NCBI GenBank assembly: GCA_019313605.1
Contig: JAFDAW010000258.1
Span: forward strand, 1 to 5,760
Source of the DNA: Deltaproteobacteria bacterium
GTDB taxonomy: Bacteria; Myxococcota_A; UBA9160; SMWR01
DNA length: 5,760 bases
Direction: 5' to 3'
The notes under the pieces were generated by a model. The model saw only the letters and a program-made list of their open reading frames with translations, had not been told where the DNA came from and made no database searches. Both the position numbers and the translations under genes were made by a program. How positions within the stretch are numbered: the first letter of the stretch is position 1; every line of letters begins with the position of its first letter. Shown piece after piece: positions 1-5,668 of the stretch.

Positions 1-8
1 TGCTGGCG

Positions 9-173
9 TAGAGGCCCGGCCGGAAAGTCGCACGTCGCACCGAGGGCGGCGACCGCGCGCTCTCGCAAGGCCCGCGACCGAGGCGTACTTCATGCTACGG
101 CGACGGGAGCGGAACGCAGCGAGAGCGCGCGGGCGGCGACCGAATGCAGGGCGACTTTCCGGCCGGGCCTCTA
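9..173. repeat. 165-bp imperfect palindrome with 23-bp terminal inverted repeats (MITE-like or large hairpin)
   Basis: Positions 9-31 are the exact reverse complement of 151-173, giving 23-bp perfect arms that start TAGAGGCCCGGC on the left. A second perfect pair of 14 bp lies inside (53-66 with 119-132). Between the pairs the sides match only partly, and the tip carries CGTA (84-87) opposite TACG (96-99). The interior also has a direct repeat, GGGCGGCGACCG, at 44-55 and 131-142, and a tandem heptamer GTCGCAC at 27-40. GGCG sits immediately outside both ends (5-8 and 174-177), which could be a 4-bp target duplication, although in GC-rich DNA that can arise by chance. There is no transposase reading frame inside. 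It may be a non-autonomous mobile palindrome, or a structured 3' end of a gene to the left of the window. The inverted repeat is seen directly; mobility is inferred. Confidence 0.7.
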
Positions 174-197
174 GGCGGGGCTCATCGCGCGGATTCC

Positions 198-225
198 GGC
201 TCCGGACCGAAGGCGGCCCGGAGTC
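198..225. other. GC-rich hairpin upstream of the moaD-like gene
   Basis: CTCCGG at 200-205 pairs with CCGGAG at 218-223, and CCG (207-209) pairs with CGG (214-216) around an AAGG loop, with one A/C mismatch between the two stems. No T-tract follows, so a classical intrinsic terminator is not shown. It could end transcription from a gene left of the window or be an incidental hairpin. The 8-bp palindrome GGATATCC follows at 233-240. Confidence 0.4.
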
Positions 226-276
226 ACAGCGGGGATATCCGCAGATTTCAGAGAGCGTGGAGATGGGGAATCGCGC

Positions 277-282
277 TACACT
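277..282 (+). promoter_or_regulatory. Possible -10 element for the moaD-AOR-aminotransferase operon
   Basis: TACACT matches the sigma70 -10 consensus at four of six positions. It would place the transcript start near 289, about 35 bases before the preferred GTG start at 325. No convincing -35 hexamer is found 16-18 bp upstream, so the promoter would be weak or activator-dependent. The call rests on position and the hexamer only. Confidence 0.25.
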
Positions 283-324
283 TCCACCTCCGTAATTGTG
301 CAACATGAACCAGCGAGGCTCGCC

Positions 325-594
325 GTGCCCCAAGTCCATATTCCCTCCCGCTACCGGGTCCCCACGAAAGGCGAAGGCCGCATCGAGGTCGAAGCCAGCA
401 CCGTAAAGGCGTGCATCGAAGCCGTCGAAGCCCTCTATCCGGGTTTTCAAGAGTTGCTCCTCAACGCCAAGGGCGAACTGCACCTCACCTCGAAGCTTTT
501 CTTGAACGGCGAATTGCTGGACCGGAACGCCCTCGACACTCCGGTCTCCGGCGACGACATCGTCGCCGTTCTCGCGCCGGCCGCCGGGGGATAA
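325..594 (+). CDS. MoaD/ThiS-family ubiquitin-like sulfur carrier protein
   Basis: This is an 89-residue beta-grasp protein with a C-terminal Gly-Gly (...VAVLAPAAGG). In the MoaD/ThiS family that tail is adenylated and turned into a thiocarboxylate, which donates sulfur, for example to make the dithiolene of molybdopterin; some archaeal relatives (SAMPs) are instead conjugated to proteins. Family hallmarks visible are the PQVHIPSRYR opening strand, a helix with EALYPGF around residues 34-41, the FLNGE turn near 59-63, and a SGDDIVAV segment just before the tail. The GTG at 325 is preferred over the in-frame GTG at 298. It has a GAGG Shine-Dalgarno sequence (315-318) six bases upstream, whereas 298 has none, and the resulting start fits the usual family N-terminus. 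The gene lies 74 bp before the AOR, so a role in supplying sulfur for the AOR tungsto/molybdopterin cofactor is a reasonable inference. It is intact, and cytoplasmic by absence of a signal peptide. Confidence 0.85.
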   Translation: MPQVHIPSRYRVPTKGEGRIEVEASTVKACIEAVEALYPGFQELLLNAKGELHLTSKLFLNGELLDRNALDTPVSGDDIVAVLAPAAGG

Positions 595-668
595 CCCCGC
601 GGGTGGTGTCCCCAGTGGCATGTCTTTTTGTTAATCTCGTCCCGTCCAATTGATGAAGGAGTTCCTCC
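595..668 (+). promoter_or_regulatory. moaD-AOR spacer with a strong, self-complementary Shine-Dalgarno site
   Basis: This 74-bp spacer holds AAGGAG (656-661) seven bases before the AOR ATG, which fixes that start. GGAG (658-661) is followed by TTC and then CTCC (665-668), so the ribosome-binding site could fold into a short 4-bp hairpin just before the start codon. A second short stem, GGGG-ATAA-CCCC (587-598), spans the stop codon of the upstream gene. A T-run at 625-629 follows, but no stem is placed to make it an intrinsic terminator, so read-through from the upstream gene is expected. Confidence 0.5.
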
Positions 669-2378
669 ATGGGTGGTCCCACCGGCGATCGAATGATCCG
701 CGTCGACATGACAAACCAAACCACGAGCATCGAGCCTTATCCCGAAGACTGGAAGTTCCTGGGTGGACGAACTCTTTCTGCGCGCATTCTGCTCAGCGAA
801 TGCGATCCGACCTGCGACCCACTCGGCGCCGACAACATTCTCGTCATCGCTCCGGGACTGCTCGCCGGAACATCGGCTCCGACTTCCGGGCGCATCTCGG
901 TGGGTGGCAAGAGCCCGCTGACCGGCGGCATCAAGGAAGCCAATGCGGGCGGCGATCCCGGTCAGGATCTGATGAAGCTCGGTTACCGCTGCATCATCGT
1001 GAAGGGGCAGCCCGCCGATCCCGATCGCCGTTATGCGCTCGACATCACCGGCGACGGCGTCACGATCATTCCCGCCGACGAGCACAAGGGCAAGTGGAAC
1101 TACAAGCTCATCGAGGATCTCGCAAAGACCTACCCGCCAAAGGCCTCGTTCATTTCGATCGGGCCGGCCGGAGAGATGAAGCTCAGCGGAGCTTCGGTGG
1201 CCTGCACGGATCACGACAAAGACCGTCGGCCCGCGCGTCACGCGGGTCGGGGTGGACTCGGCGCCGTGATGGGGAGCAAGGGCATCAAGTACATGTCGGT
1301 CGATGCCACCAAGCGACCCGCGCGGAAGGCGGAGAACTCCAAGGAATTCTCCGCAATGTCGAAGAAGTACACCAAGGAGTACCAGGAAGGACCCGGGCAG
1401 GAGCCCTTCCCCAAGTGGGGCACCAGCGCACTCGTCACCGAGGCGAACAGCATCTACACGTTCCCGTACAAGAATCGCGTCGAGGGACGCTCGCCAGACG
1501 TGGAAACACTCGACGGCATGCGGATCGTGGAGTCTTTCGAAGAGCGCGGCGGCGGCATGCACAACTGCATGACCGGCTGCATCGTGAAGTGCAGCAACGT
1601 CGTCAACGACAAGGACGGCAACTACAAGACGTCGGCGCTGGAGTTCGAAACACTGACCCTGCTCGGCTCGAATTGTGGCATCGCGAGCTGGGACGACGTC
1701 GCAGACCTCGATCGTCTTTGCGATGACATCGGGCTCGACACGATCGAGACCGGAGCCGCCGTCGCGATCGACATGGATTCGGGCGCCAAGAACCTGCTGA
1801 GAGAGATCGCCGAAGGCACCGAGATCGGCAAGGCGATCGGCAACGGCGCCGTCGCCACCGGGCGCCGGCAGAAGCACAAGCGCGTTGGAACCGTGAAGGG
1901 GCAGGCGCTGCCCGCCTGGGATCCGCGCCCCCTCAAAGCGGCCGGCGTTACCTACTGCACGAGCGCGATGGGCGCCGACCACACCGCGGGTCTCGTGGTG
2001 GACCCCGGACAGTCCATCGATGACATCGCGCAGGCCTCACAGGAAGCGCAGATTCTGAACACAGCGATCGACTCGTCGGGTTTCTGTCAGTTCCTGGGGA
2101 CCAGCATCCAGGAGGTCAGCGAGTTCTACAGCGAATTCTTCGGGGAGAAAGTGGCGCGCGAGCAGATCGCGGACATCGCCTGGCAGTGCATGCAGGAAGA
2201 GTGGGAATTCAACCGCCGTGCGGGCTTTGGCCCCGAAGACGACGAGATGCCGGCCACGATGAAGGAAGACGGGATCGGACCCGAGAAGACCGTCTGGGAT
2301 ATCCCGCAGGAAGTGGTCAACAAGGCGTACGAGCGCTTCGAACCGCGTGAGGAACTCTTCACCCAAAAACCGTCTTAG
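669..2378 (+). CDS. Aldehyde:ferredoxin oxidoreductase (AOR family, tungsten/molybdenum bispterin)
   Basis: This complete 569-residue member of the AOR family should oxidise an aldehyde to a carboxylic acid, passing two electrons to ferredoxin or a related carrier; the family uses a W- or Mo-bispterin cofactor and one 4Fe-4S cluster. Visible hallmarks in order: LGGRTLSARIL (31-41), the usual N-terminal pterin-contact region; GRISVGGKSPLTGGIKEANAGG (74-95); GRGGLGAVMGSKGIK (193-207); HNCMTGCIVKCSN (298-310); YCTSAMGADHT (429-439); and SSGFCQFLG (469-477). C300, C304, C308 and C473 are the likely cluster ligands. The first spacing is C-x3-C, not the C-x2-C of the Pyrococcus AOR. The start is fixed by AAGGAG seven bases upstream and the typical RVDMTN opening. 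No signal peptide is seen, so it should be cytoplasmic. No ferredoxin or AorA-type electron-transfer subunit is encoded in the window. It sits between the MoaD-like gene and an aminotransferase, suggesting that its substrate is an aldehyde made by transamination. The exact substrate and the metal cannot be read from sequence. Confidence 0.93.
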   Translation: MGGPTGDRMIRVDMTNQTTSIEPYPEDWKFLGGRTLSARILLSECDPTCDPLGADNILVIAPGLLAGTSAPTSGRISVGGKSPLTGGIKEANAGGDPGQDLMKLGYRCIIVKGQPADPDRRYALDITGDGVTIIPADEHKGKWNYKLIEDLAKTYPPKASFISIGPAGEMKLSGASVACTDHDKDRRPARHAGRGGLGAVMGSKGIKYMSVDATKRPARKAENSKEFSAMSKKYTKEYQEGPGQEPFPKWGTSALVTEANSIYTFPYKNRVEGRSPDVETLDGMRIVESFEERGGGMHNCMTGCIVKCSNVVNDKDGNYKTSALEFETLTLLGSNCGIASWDDVADLDRLCDDIGLDTIETGAAVAIDMDSGAKNLLREIAEGTEIGKAIGNGAVATGRRQKHKRVGTVKGQALPAWDPRPLKAAGVTYCTSAMGADHTAGLVVDPGQSIDDIAQASQEAQILNTAIDSSGFCQFLGTSIQEVSEFYSEFFGEKVAREQIADIAWQCMQEEWEFNRRAGFGPEDDEMPATMKEDGIGPEKTVWDIPQEVVNKAYERFEPREELFTQKPS

Positions 2379-2393
2379 AGGCAGGCCTACCCC

Positions 2394-3686
2394 ATGAGCA
2401 AGACCGAGGATCTCTACAACGAGTACCTGATCACCAGCATGGTTCCCGGGTTCGCACCCATCGAAGTCGAGAGCGCCAGCGGAACCAAATATTTCGGGAC
2501 CGACGGCCGCGAATACCTCGACTGCTTCAGCGGAATTTCGGTCACGAACGCAGGAAGTGGGCACCCGAAGATCACCGCCGCCGCCAAGGAGCAGATCGAC
2601 AAGCTCGTTCACTGCTGCACCTATGTCTACTACAGCCCGAGAGCGGGCGAGCTTGCGAAGCGAATGGCCGAGGTGACGCCCGGCCGGCTGAAGAAGAGTT
2701 TCTTTGGCAATAGCGGTGCGGAGGCGATCGAAGGCGCGATGCGCCTGGCGAAGCACCACACGGGCAAGAACGAGATCATGGCCCTGACCCACAGCTTCCA
2801 CGGGCGGACGAATGCCACGCTCTCGATCACGGGCAACAGCGGGCGCAAGATCAGCGGCGGTCCGTACCTATCGGGGATTGCGTTCGCGCCCGCGCCCCAC
2901 TTCTACCGCTGCCCGTTTGGGTCCAAGACGGAAGAAGAATGTGGTGACCGTGCCGCGAACTACCTGGCTGACGTCATCAAGTACCAGACCGCGGGCAATG
3001 TCGCGGCCTTCGTCGCCGAGCCCATCCTCGGTGAGGGCGGGATCATCACGCCGCCGCCGAACTACTTCAAGCTCGTCAAGGAAATCCTCGAAGCGAACGA
3101 CATCCTCTTCATTTGCGACGAAGTCCAGACCGGCTTCGGCCGAACGGGGAAACTCTTCGCAATCGAGCACTACGGTGTCGAGCCCGACATCATGACGACC
3201 GCGAAGGGCATTGCCGACGGATTTCCGCTGGGTGCATTCACAGCGACGCCCGAAATCGGAGACGCGTTTACGGTGGGCAGCCATCTGTCGACCTTCGGTG
3301 GCAATCCGGTCAGCTGTGCGGCCGCGCTCGCCAACATCGACGTCATGATCGACGAGAAGCTCCCCGAGAACGCGACCACCCGAGGTGCGCAGCTCACGGC
3401 CGGGCTCGAGAAGATCAAGGCGAACAACAAGCTCATCGGCGACGTTCGCGGCAAGGGATTGATGATCGGTATCGAACTCGTGAAGGATGCCGACAAGACG
3501 CCCGCCGCGGCCGAAGCTGGAGAAGTGCGCCGTCTCTGCCGCGAAGCCGGCATCCTCGTCGGCGTCGGGGGATCGCTCGGCAACGTCGTGAGGCTCCAGC
3601 CGCCGCTGGTCATCACCGAGGAAGAGTGCGCGCGCGTGCTCGAAACACTTGAGACGGTGCTCGCCGATACCGCACGCGGCCTCTAG
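2394..3686 (+). CDS. Class III PLP-dependent aminotransferase (GabT / AGXT2-like omega-transaminase)
   Basis: This intact 430-residue fold-type I enzyme transfers amino groups from an amine or omega-amino acid to a 2-oxo acid. Signature residues are visible: the PLP-phosphate loop GNSGAEA (105-111), SFHGRT (134-139) that stacks on the cofactor, E209 in AEPILGEGG, D242 in ICDEVQTGFGRTG that binds the pyridine nitrogen, the Schiff-base lysine K271 in TTAKGIADGFPLGA, the T300 segment STFGGNPVSCAAALA, and R400 in RLQPPL at the usual carboxylate-binding position. Overall resemblance is to 4-aminobutyrate, beta-alanine, taurine or alanine-glyoxylate 2 type enzymes; substrate within this group cannot be assigned safely. 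It starts 15 bp after the AOR stop with an AGG at 2383-2385 eight bases upstream of ATG, so the two are almost certainly co-transcribed. The nearby alanine dehydrogenase suggests pyruvate as acceptor, with alanine formed and recycled. No truncation or missing catalytic residue was noticed. Confidence 0.92.
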   Translation: MSKTEDLYNEYLITSMVPGFAPIEVESASGTKYFGTDGREYLDCFSGISVTNAGSGHPKITAAAKEQIDKLVHCCTYVYYSPRAGELAKRMAEVTPGRLKKSFFGNSGAEAIEGAMRLAKHHTGKNEIMALTHSFHGRTNATLSITGNSGRKISGGPYLSGIAFAPAPHFYRCPFGSKTEEECGDRAANYLADVIKYQTAGNVAAFVAEPILGEGGIITPPPNYFKLVKEILEANDILFICDEVQTGFGRTGKLFAIEHYGVEPDIMTTAKGIADGFPLGAFTATPEIGDAFTVGSHLSTFGGNPVSCAAALANIDVMIDEKLPENATTRGAQLTAGLEKIKANNKLIGDVRGKGLMIGIELVKDADKTPAAAEAGEVRRLCREAGILVGVGGSLGNVVRLQPPLVITEEECARVLETLETVLADTARGL

Positions 3687-3715
3687 CGCGACGCGGGGTC
3701 GAAGCTAGCTGCGCG

Positions 3716-3730
3716 TTGGCCTTCGGCCAA
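3716..3730. terminator. Hairpin 1 between convergent genes
   Basis: TTGGCC-TTC-GGCCAA forms a perfect 6-bp stem with a 3-base loop (or a 5-bp stem around CTTCG). It begins 30 bp after the aminotransferase stop. There is no clear T-tract, so its role as a terminator of the operon is inferred from its position between two converging genes. AGCTAGCT at 3703-3710 just upstream and AGCT at 3731-3734 could lengthen the structure. Confidence 0.45.
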
Positions 3731-3749
3731 AGCTTACGCGTCGTCGCGC

Positions 3750-3766
3750 GATCCCATTCTGGGATC
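3750..3766. terminator. Hairpin 2 between convergent genes, just past the ald stop
   Basis: GATCCCA-TTC-TGGGATC forms a perfect 7-bp stem with a 3-base loop. Past one C/A mismatch, GCG (3746-3748) pairs with CGC (3768-3770). It lies six bases beyond the ald stop codon as read on the minus strand, so it may end ald transcription and protect its 3' end. No T-tract is present. It shares the TTC loop with the neighbouring hairpin. Confidence 0.5.
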
Positions 3767-3772
3767 ACGCTC

Positions 3773-4891
3773 CTAGCTGGGGAAGCTGGAGACTTCGATC
3801 CCGTGGGCTTCGCCGACTGCTTGGGTCAGCAGCTGGCCATCTCGCGTGTTGACCGCCAGGCGGAATCCTTCGTCAGCCGCAGCCAACCGATCCGAACCCT
3901 CGTTGGCCAGCCGCAATACCCACGGCAGCGTCGCGTTCGTGAGCGCCTGGGTACTCGTGCGGCTCACCGCACCGGGCATGTTGGCCACGCAGTAGTGGAC
4001 GACTCCATCGACTACGTAGGTCGGTTCCGCGTGCGTGGTGGCGTGCGTCGTCTCCACGCATCCACCCTGGTCCACCGCGACGTCGACGATCACCGAGCCG
4101 CGCTTCATCTTCGACAGGTCGCTCCGGTTGATCAGGTGCGGCGCCTTCGCGCCCGGGATCAACACGGCGCCGACGACGAGATCGGCTCGGACCAGCCCAT
4201 CGCGAATCGCGTGGGGATCAGAGTAGATGGTGGTGACATTGGACGGCATGATTTCCGACAGATGGCGGAGGCGGTCGAGATCGAGATCCATGATGGTCAC
4301 ATAGGCGCCGAGCCCCGCAGCCATCAGCGCGGCGTTGGTGCCCACCACGCCACCTCCAATGATCAAGACCTCGCCGGGCTCGACACCGGGCACGCCGCCG
4401 AGCAGAACACCGCGCCCCTGCTGGGGCCGTTCGAGGTACTTCGCGCCTTCCTGAATCGAGAGCCTTCCAGCCACCTCACTCATCGGCGTGAGTAGAGGCA
4501 GTGTGGGTCGTCCGTGTTCGGTACGGCCCTCGAGGGTCTCGTAGGCGATCGCCGTGATTCCCTGTTCGAGGCAACCGCGCGTCAGCGCCTCGTCGGCCGC
4601 GAAGTGGAAGTAGGTGAAGACATCCTGCCCCTTGCGCATCAGCGGGATCTCGGTCGGCTGCGGCTCCTTGACCTTGACGATGAGTTCGGATTCGCCCCAG
4701 ACTTCCTCAGCGGTCTCGGCGATTTTCGCCCCGACCTCCAGGTAACGGTCGTTTTCGAAACCCGTCCCCTCGCCGGCGGCCGTTTCCACAAACACCGTGT
4801 GCCCATCGCGCACGAGAAGTTCAGCGCCCACGGGCAGCAGACCGACGCGGTATTCGTCGGATTTCACCTCACGCAATACGCCGACTTTCAT
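3773..4891 (-). CDS. ald: Alanine dehydrogenase
   Basis: This intact 372-residue enzyme, the normal family length, catalyses reversible NAD-dependent deamination of L-alanine to pyruvate, ammonium and NADH in the cytoplasm. Expected active-site residues are present: R15 in EYRVGLLP, K75 in VKVKEPQP, H96 in TYFHFAAD, and D270 in VDVAVDQGGC. The Rossmann loop is IGGGVVGTNAA (178-188), with D202 in TIMDLDLDRLRHL at the position that usually binds the NAD ribose. The MPGAVSRTSTQALTNATLP segment (305-323) is also a strong family signature. The ATG is preceded by AGGAG (minus strand 4902-4898) six bases upstream. The gene faces the aminotransferase and is divergent from the PuuR-like regulator. In this context it probably recycles alanine made by pyruvate-dependent transamination, as in bacterial taurine degradation, where Tpa and Ald are coupled. 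A general role in alanine catabolism is the alternative. Confidence 0.95.
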   Translation of the reverse strand: MKVGVLREVKSDEYRVGLLPVGAELLVRDGHTVFVETAAGEGTGFENDRYLEVGAKIAETAEEVWGESELIVKVKEPQPTEIPLMRKGQDVFTYFHFAADEALTRGCLEQGITAIAYETLEGRTEHGRPTLPLLTPMSEVAGRLSIQEGAKYLERPQQGRGVLLGGVPGVEPGEVLIIGGGVVGTNAALMAAGLGAYVTIMDLDLDRLRHLSEIMPSNVTTIYSDPHAIRDGLVRADLVVGAVLIPGAKAPHLINRSDLSKMKRGSVIVDVAVDQGGCVETTHATTHAEPTYVVDGVVHYCVANMPGAVSRTSTQALTNATLPWVLRLANEGSDRLAAADEGFRLAVNTRDGQLLTQAVGEAHGIEVSSFPS

Positions 4892-4949
4892 CTCGCTCTC
4901 CTACGCGATTGAGGCCCGCCCCAGTCGTGCTGGGCGATCAGCCGCGCCG

Positions 4950-4978
4950 ATGCAACCAATAGAAGGCGGGCTTGTCAA
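4950..4978 (-). promoter_or_regulatory. Candidate sigma70-type promoter of ald
   Basis: Read on the minus strand, a perfect -35 hexamer TTGACA (4978-4973) is followed after exactly 17 bases by TTGCAT (4955-4950), a weak -10 with three of six matches. A start near 4943 would give an ald leader of about 50 bases before the ATG, with the AGGAG site well placed. The perfect -35 and correct spacing support the call; the poor -10 lowers confidence. Confidence 0.45.
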
Positions 4979-5061
4979 CTCGGCTCCCGGAGTGAGATTG
5001 AGCCTGGGTCTGTTTACGTAGATCAACATTCATTTTTCTCTTGATCGTATAAGTAATTGAT

Positions 5062-5090
5062 TTTAAAGACATCACTGGATAAATTATTAT
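5062..5090 (+). promoter_or_regulatory. Candidate promoter of the PuuR-like regulator gene
   Basis: TTTAAA (5062-5067, four of six matches to the -35) is separated by 17 bases from TATTAT (5085-5090, five of six matches to the -10). The transcript would start near 5097, shortly before the GGAG ribosome-binding site at 5110-5113. The AT-richness of the area makes chance matches more likely, so this is moderate evidence only. Confidence 0.45.
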
Positions 5091-5097
5091 GAATAAT
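5081..5097. promoter_or_regulatory. Candidate autoregulatory operator overlapping the -10 element
   Basis: A perfect inverted repeat ATTATT-ATG-AATAAT occupies 5083-5097 and covers the putative -10 of the downstream regulator gene. The overlapping 15-mer AAATTATTATGAATA (5081-5095) agrees at 12 of 15 positions with the E. coli PuuR recognition sequence as I recall it, AAAATATAATGAACA. Since the downstream gene encodes a PuuR-like protein, autorepression is a natural inference. The match is partly favoured by AT content and has not been tested statistically. Confidence 0.45.
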
Positions 5098-5119
5098 CAA
5101 CGCCTCAACGGAGCGCCTC

Positions 5120-5668
5120 ATGCCGATCGAAGTCGGTTCTCGATTGCGCGAAGCCCGCGAGCGAAGCGGGCTTTCGCAGCGCGCACTCGCGAAGCGCAGT
5201 TCCATCAGCAACGCGACGATCTCGCTGATCGAGTCGGGCAAGTTGAACCCTTCGGTCGCGGTCCTCAAGCGCATTCTTGACGGTATCCAGATGGACCTCT
5301 CCGCATTCTTCGCCACCGAAGCCTCCGAATCGGAGCGCGTCGTCTACCGCGAATCCGAACTGGTGGAGATCGGGCGCGGCAAGATTTCCTATTGGCAGGT
5401 GGGAAGCGAACTCGCGGACCGGAGCATGCAGATTCTCCACGAGCGCTACGCGCCGGGAGCAGACACCGGCAAGGTCACGCTGCACCACAAGGGAGAGGAG
5501 GGCGGTGTCGTCATCCGCGGTCGGCTGGAACTTACCGTCGACGGCGAGCGCCACGTACTCGGCCCGGGGGACGCGTACTATTTCGACAGTTCACGCCCAC
5601 ATCGATTTCGAAATGTGAGTTCTGAGGAGTGCGAAGTCGTGAGCGCGTGCAGCCCACCGAGCCTTTGA
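5120..5668 (+). CDS. PuuR-like XRE-family transcriptional regulator with C-terminal cupin domain
   Basis: This 182-residue protein has an XRE/HTH_3 DNA-binding domain at about residues 7-62 (GSRLREARERSGLSQ, then SNATISLIESGKLNPSVAVLKRIL) and a cupin_2 sensor domain at about 105-178. Cupin motif 1 is seen as LHHKGEEGGVVIRG (121-134) and motif 2 as GPGDAYYFDSSRPHRFRN (148-165), with H123, E127 and H161 as likely pocket residues. Length, domain order and many segments (ISxIE, LSxFF, HxGEExG, and a serine-alanine-rich end) resemble E. coli PuuR, the putrescine-responsive repressor of the puu genes. It therefore probably senses an amine or related metabolite and represses ald, the AOR operon or itself. 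The ATG has GGAG six bases upstream. A cupin regulator of another metabolite is the alternative, since this architecture is widespread. The stop codon lies inside the first unit of the following tandem repeat. Confidence 0.9.
   Translation: MPIEVGSRLREARERSGLSQRALAKRSSISNATISLIESGKLNPSVAVLKRILDGIQMDLSAFFATEASESERVVYRESELVEIGRGKISYWQVGSELADRSMQILHERYAPGADTGKVTLHHKGEEGGVVIRGRLELTVDGERHVLGPGDAYYFDSSRPHRFRNVSSEECEVVSACSPPSL

Larger units (their letters stand above)
4892..5119. promoter_or_regulatory. Divergent ald / regulator intergenic region
   Basis: This 228-bp stretch contains no gene. Its ald-proximal half is of ordinary composition and holds CCCAG-TCGTG-CTGGG (4920-4934), enclosed by 9-bp arms at 4912-4920 and 4965-4973 that pair with one G-T wobble. 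Its regulator-proximal part, 5021-5100, is only about 24% GC (19 of 80 bases), in sharp contrast to the flanking genes. That core holds four copies of TTGATY: two on the plus strand (5041-5046, 5057-5062) and two on the minus strand (5021-5026, 5095-5100). Together these features suggest a shared control region for both divergent genes. Confidence 0.7.

Noticed and set aside
9..173. Integron attC site
   Set aside because: It is an imperfect palindrome of roughly plausible size, but the expected GTTRRRY / RYYYAAC ends are absent and no integrase or cassette is visible.
92..295. Small plus-strand frame within the 5' palindrome region
   Set aside because: Its arginine- and glycine-rich product mirrors the palindromic sequence, it has no Shine-Dalgarno site, and it shows no family resemblance.
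650..1726. Plus-strand 358-codon frame overlapping the AOR in another frame
   Set aside because: The product is arginine-rich and low in family signals, typical of an out-of-frame reading of a GC-rich gene; the AOR frame is unambiguous.
447..1982. Long minus-strand open frame (511 codons) opposite the moaD-like and AOR genes
   Set aside because: It overlaps two clearly recognised plus-strand genes, has no recognisable domain, and long antisense frames are common in GC-rich coding DNA.
2037..2801. Minus-strand frame across the AOR-aminotransferase junction
   Set aside because: It runs opposite two real genes and has no recognisable motif.
3716..4495. Plus-strand frame opposite ald
   Set aside because: It reads the complement of a well-supported alanine dehydrogenase and includes the intergenic hairpins; no motif supports it.
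4892..4973. Riboswitch or tRNA-like leader before ald
   Set aside because: The stems seen do not match a riboswitch class or cloverleaf I recognise, and the candidate ald transcript would start inside the outer arms, so that structure would not be transcribed whole.
5041..5069. Alternative regulator promoter with TTGATC as -35
   Set aside because: Seventeen bases downstream lies only TAAAGA, a poor -10; the TTTAAA / TATTAT pair at 5062-5090 is the better fit.
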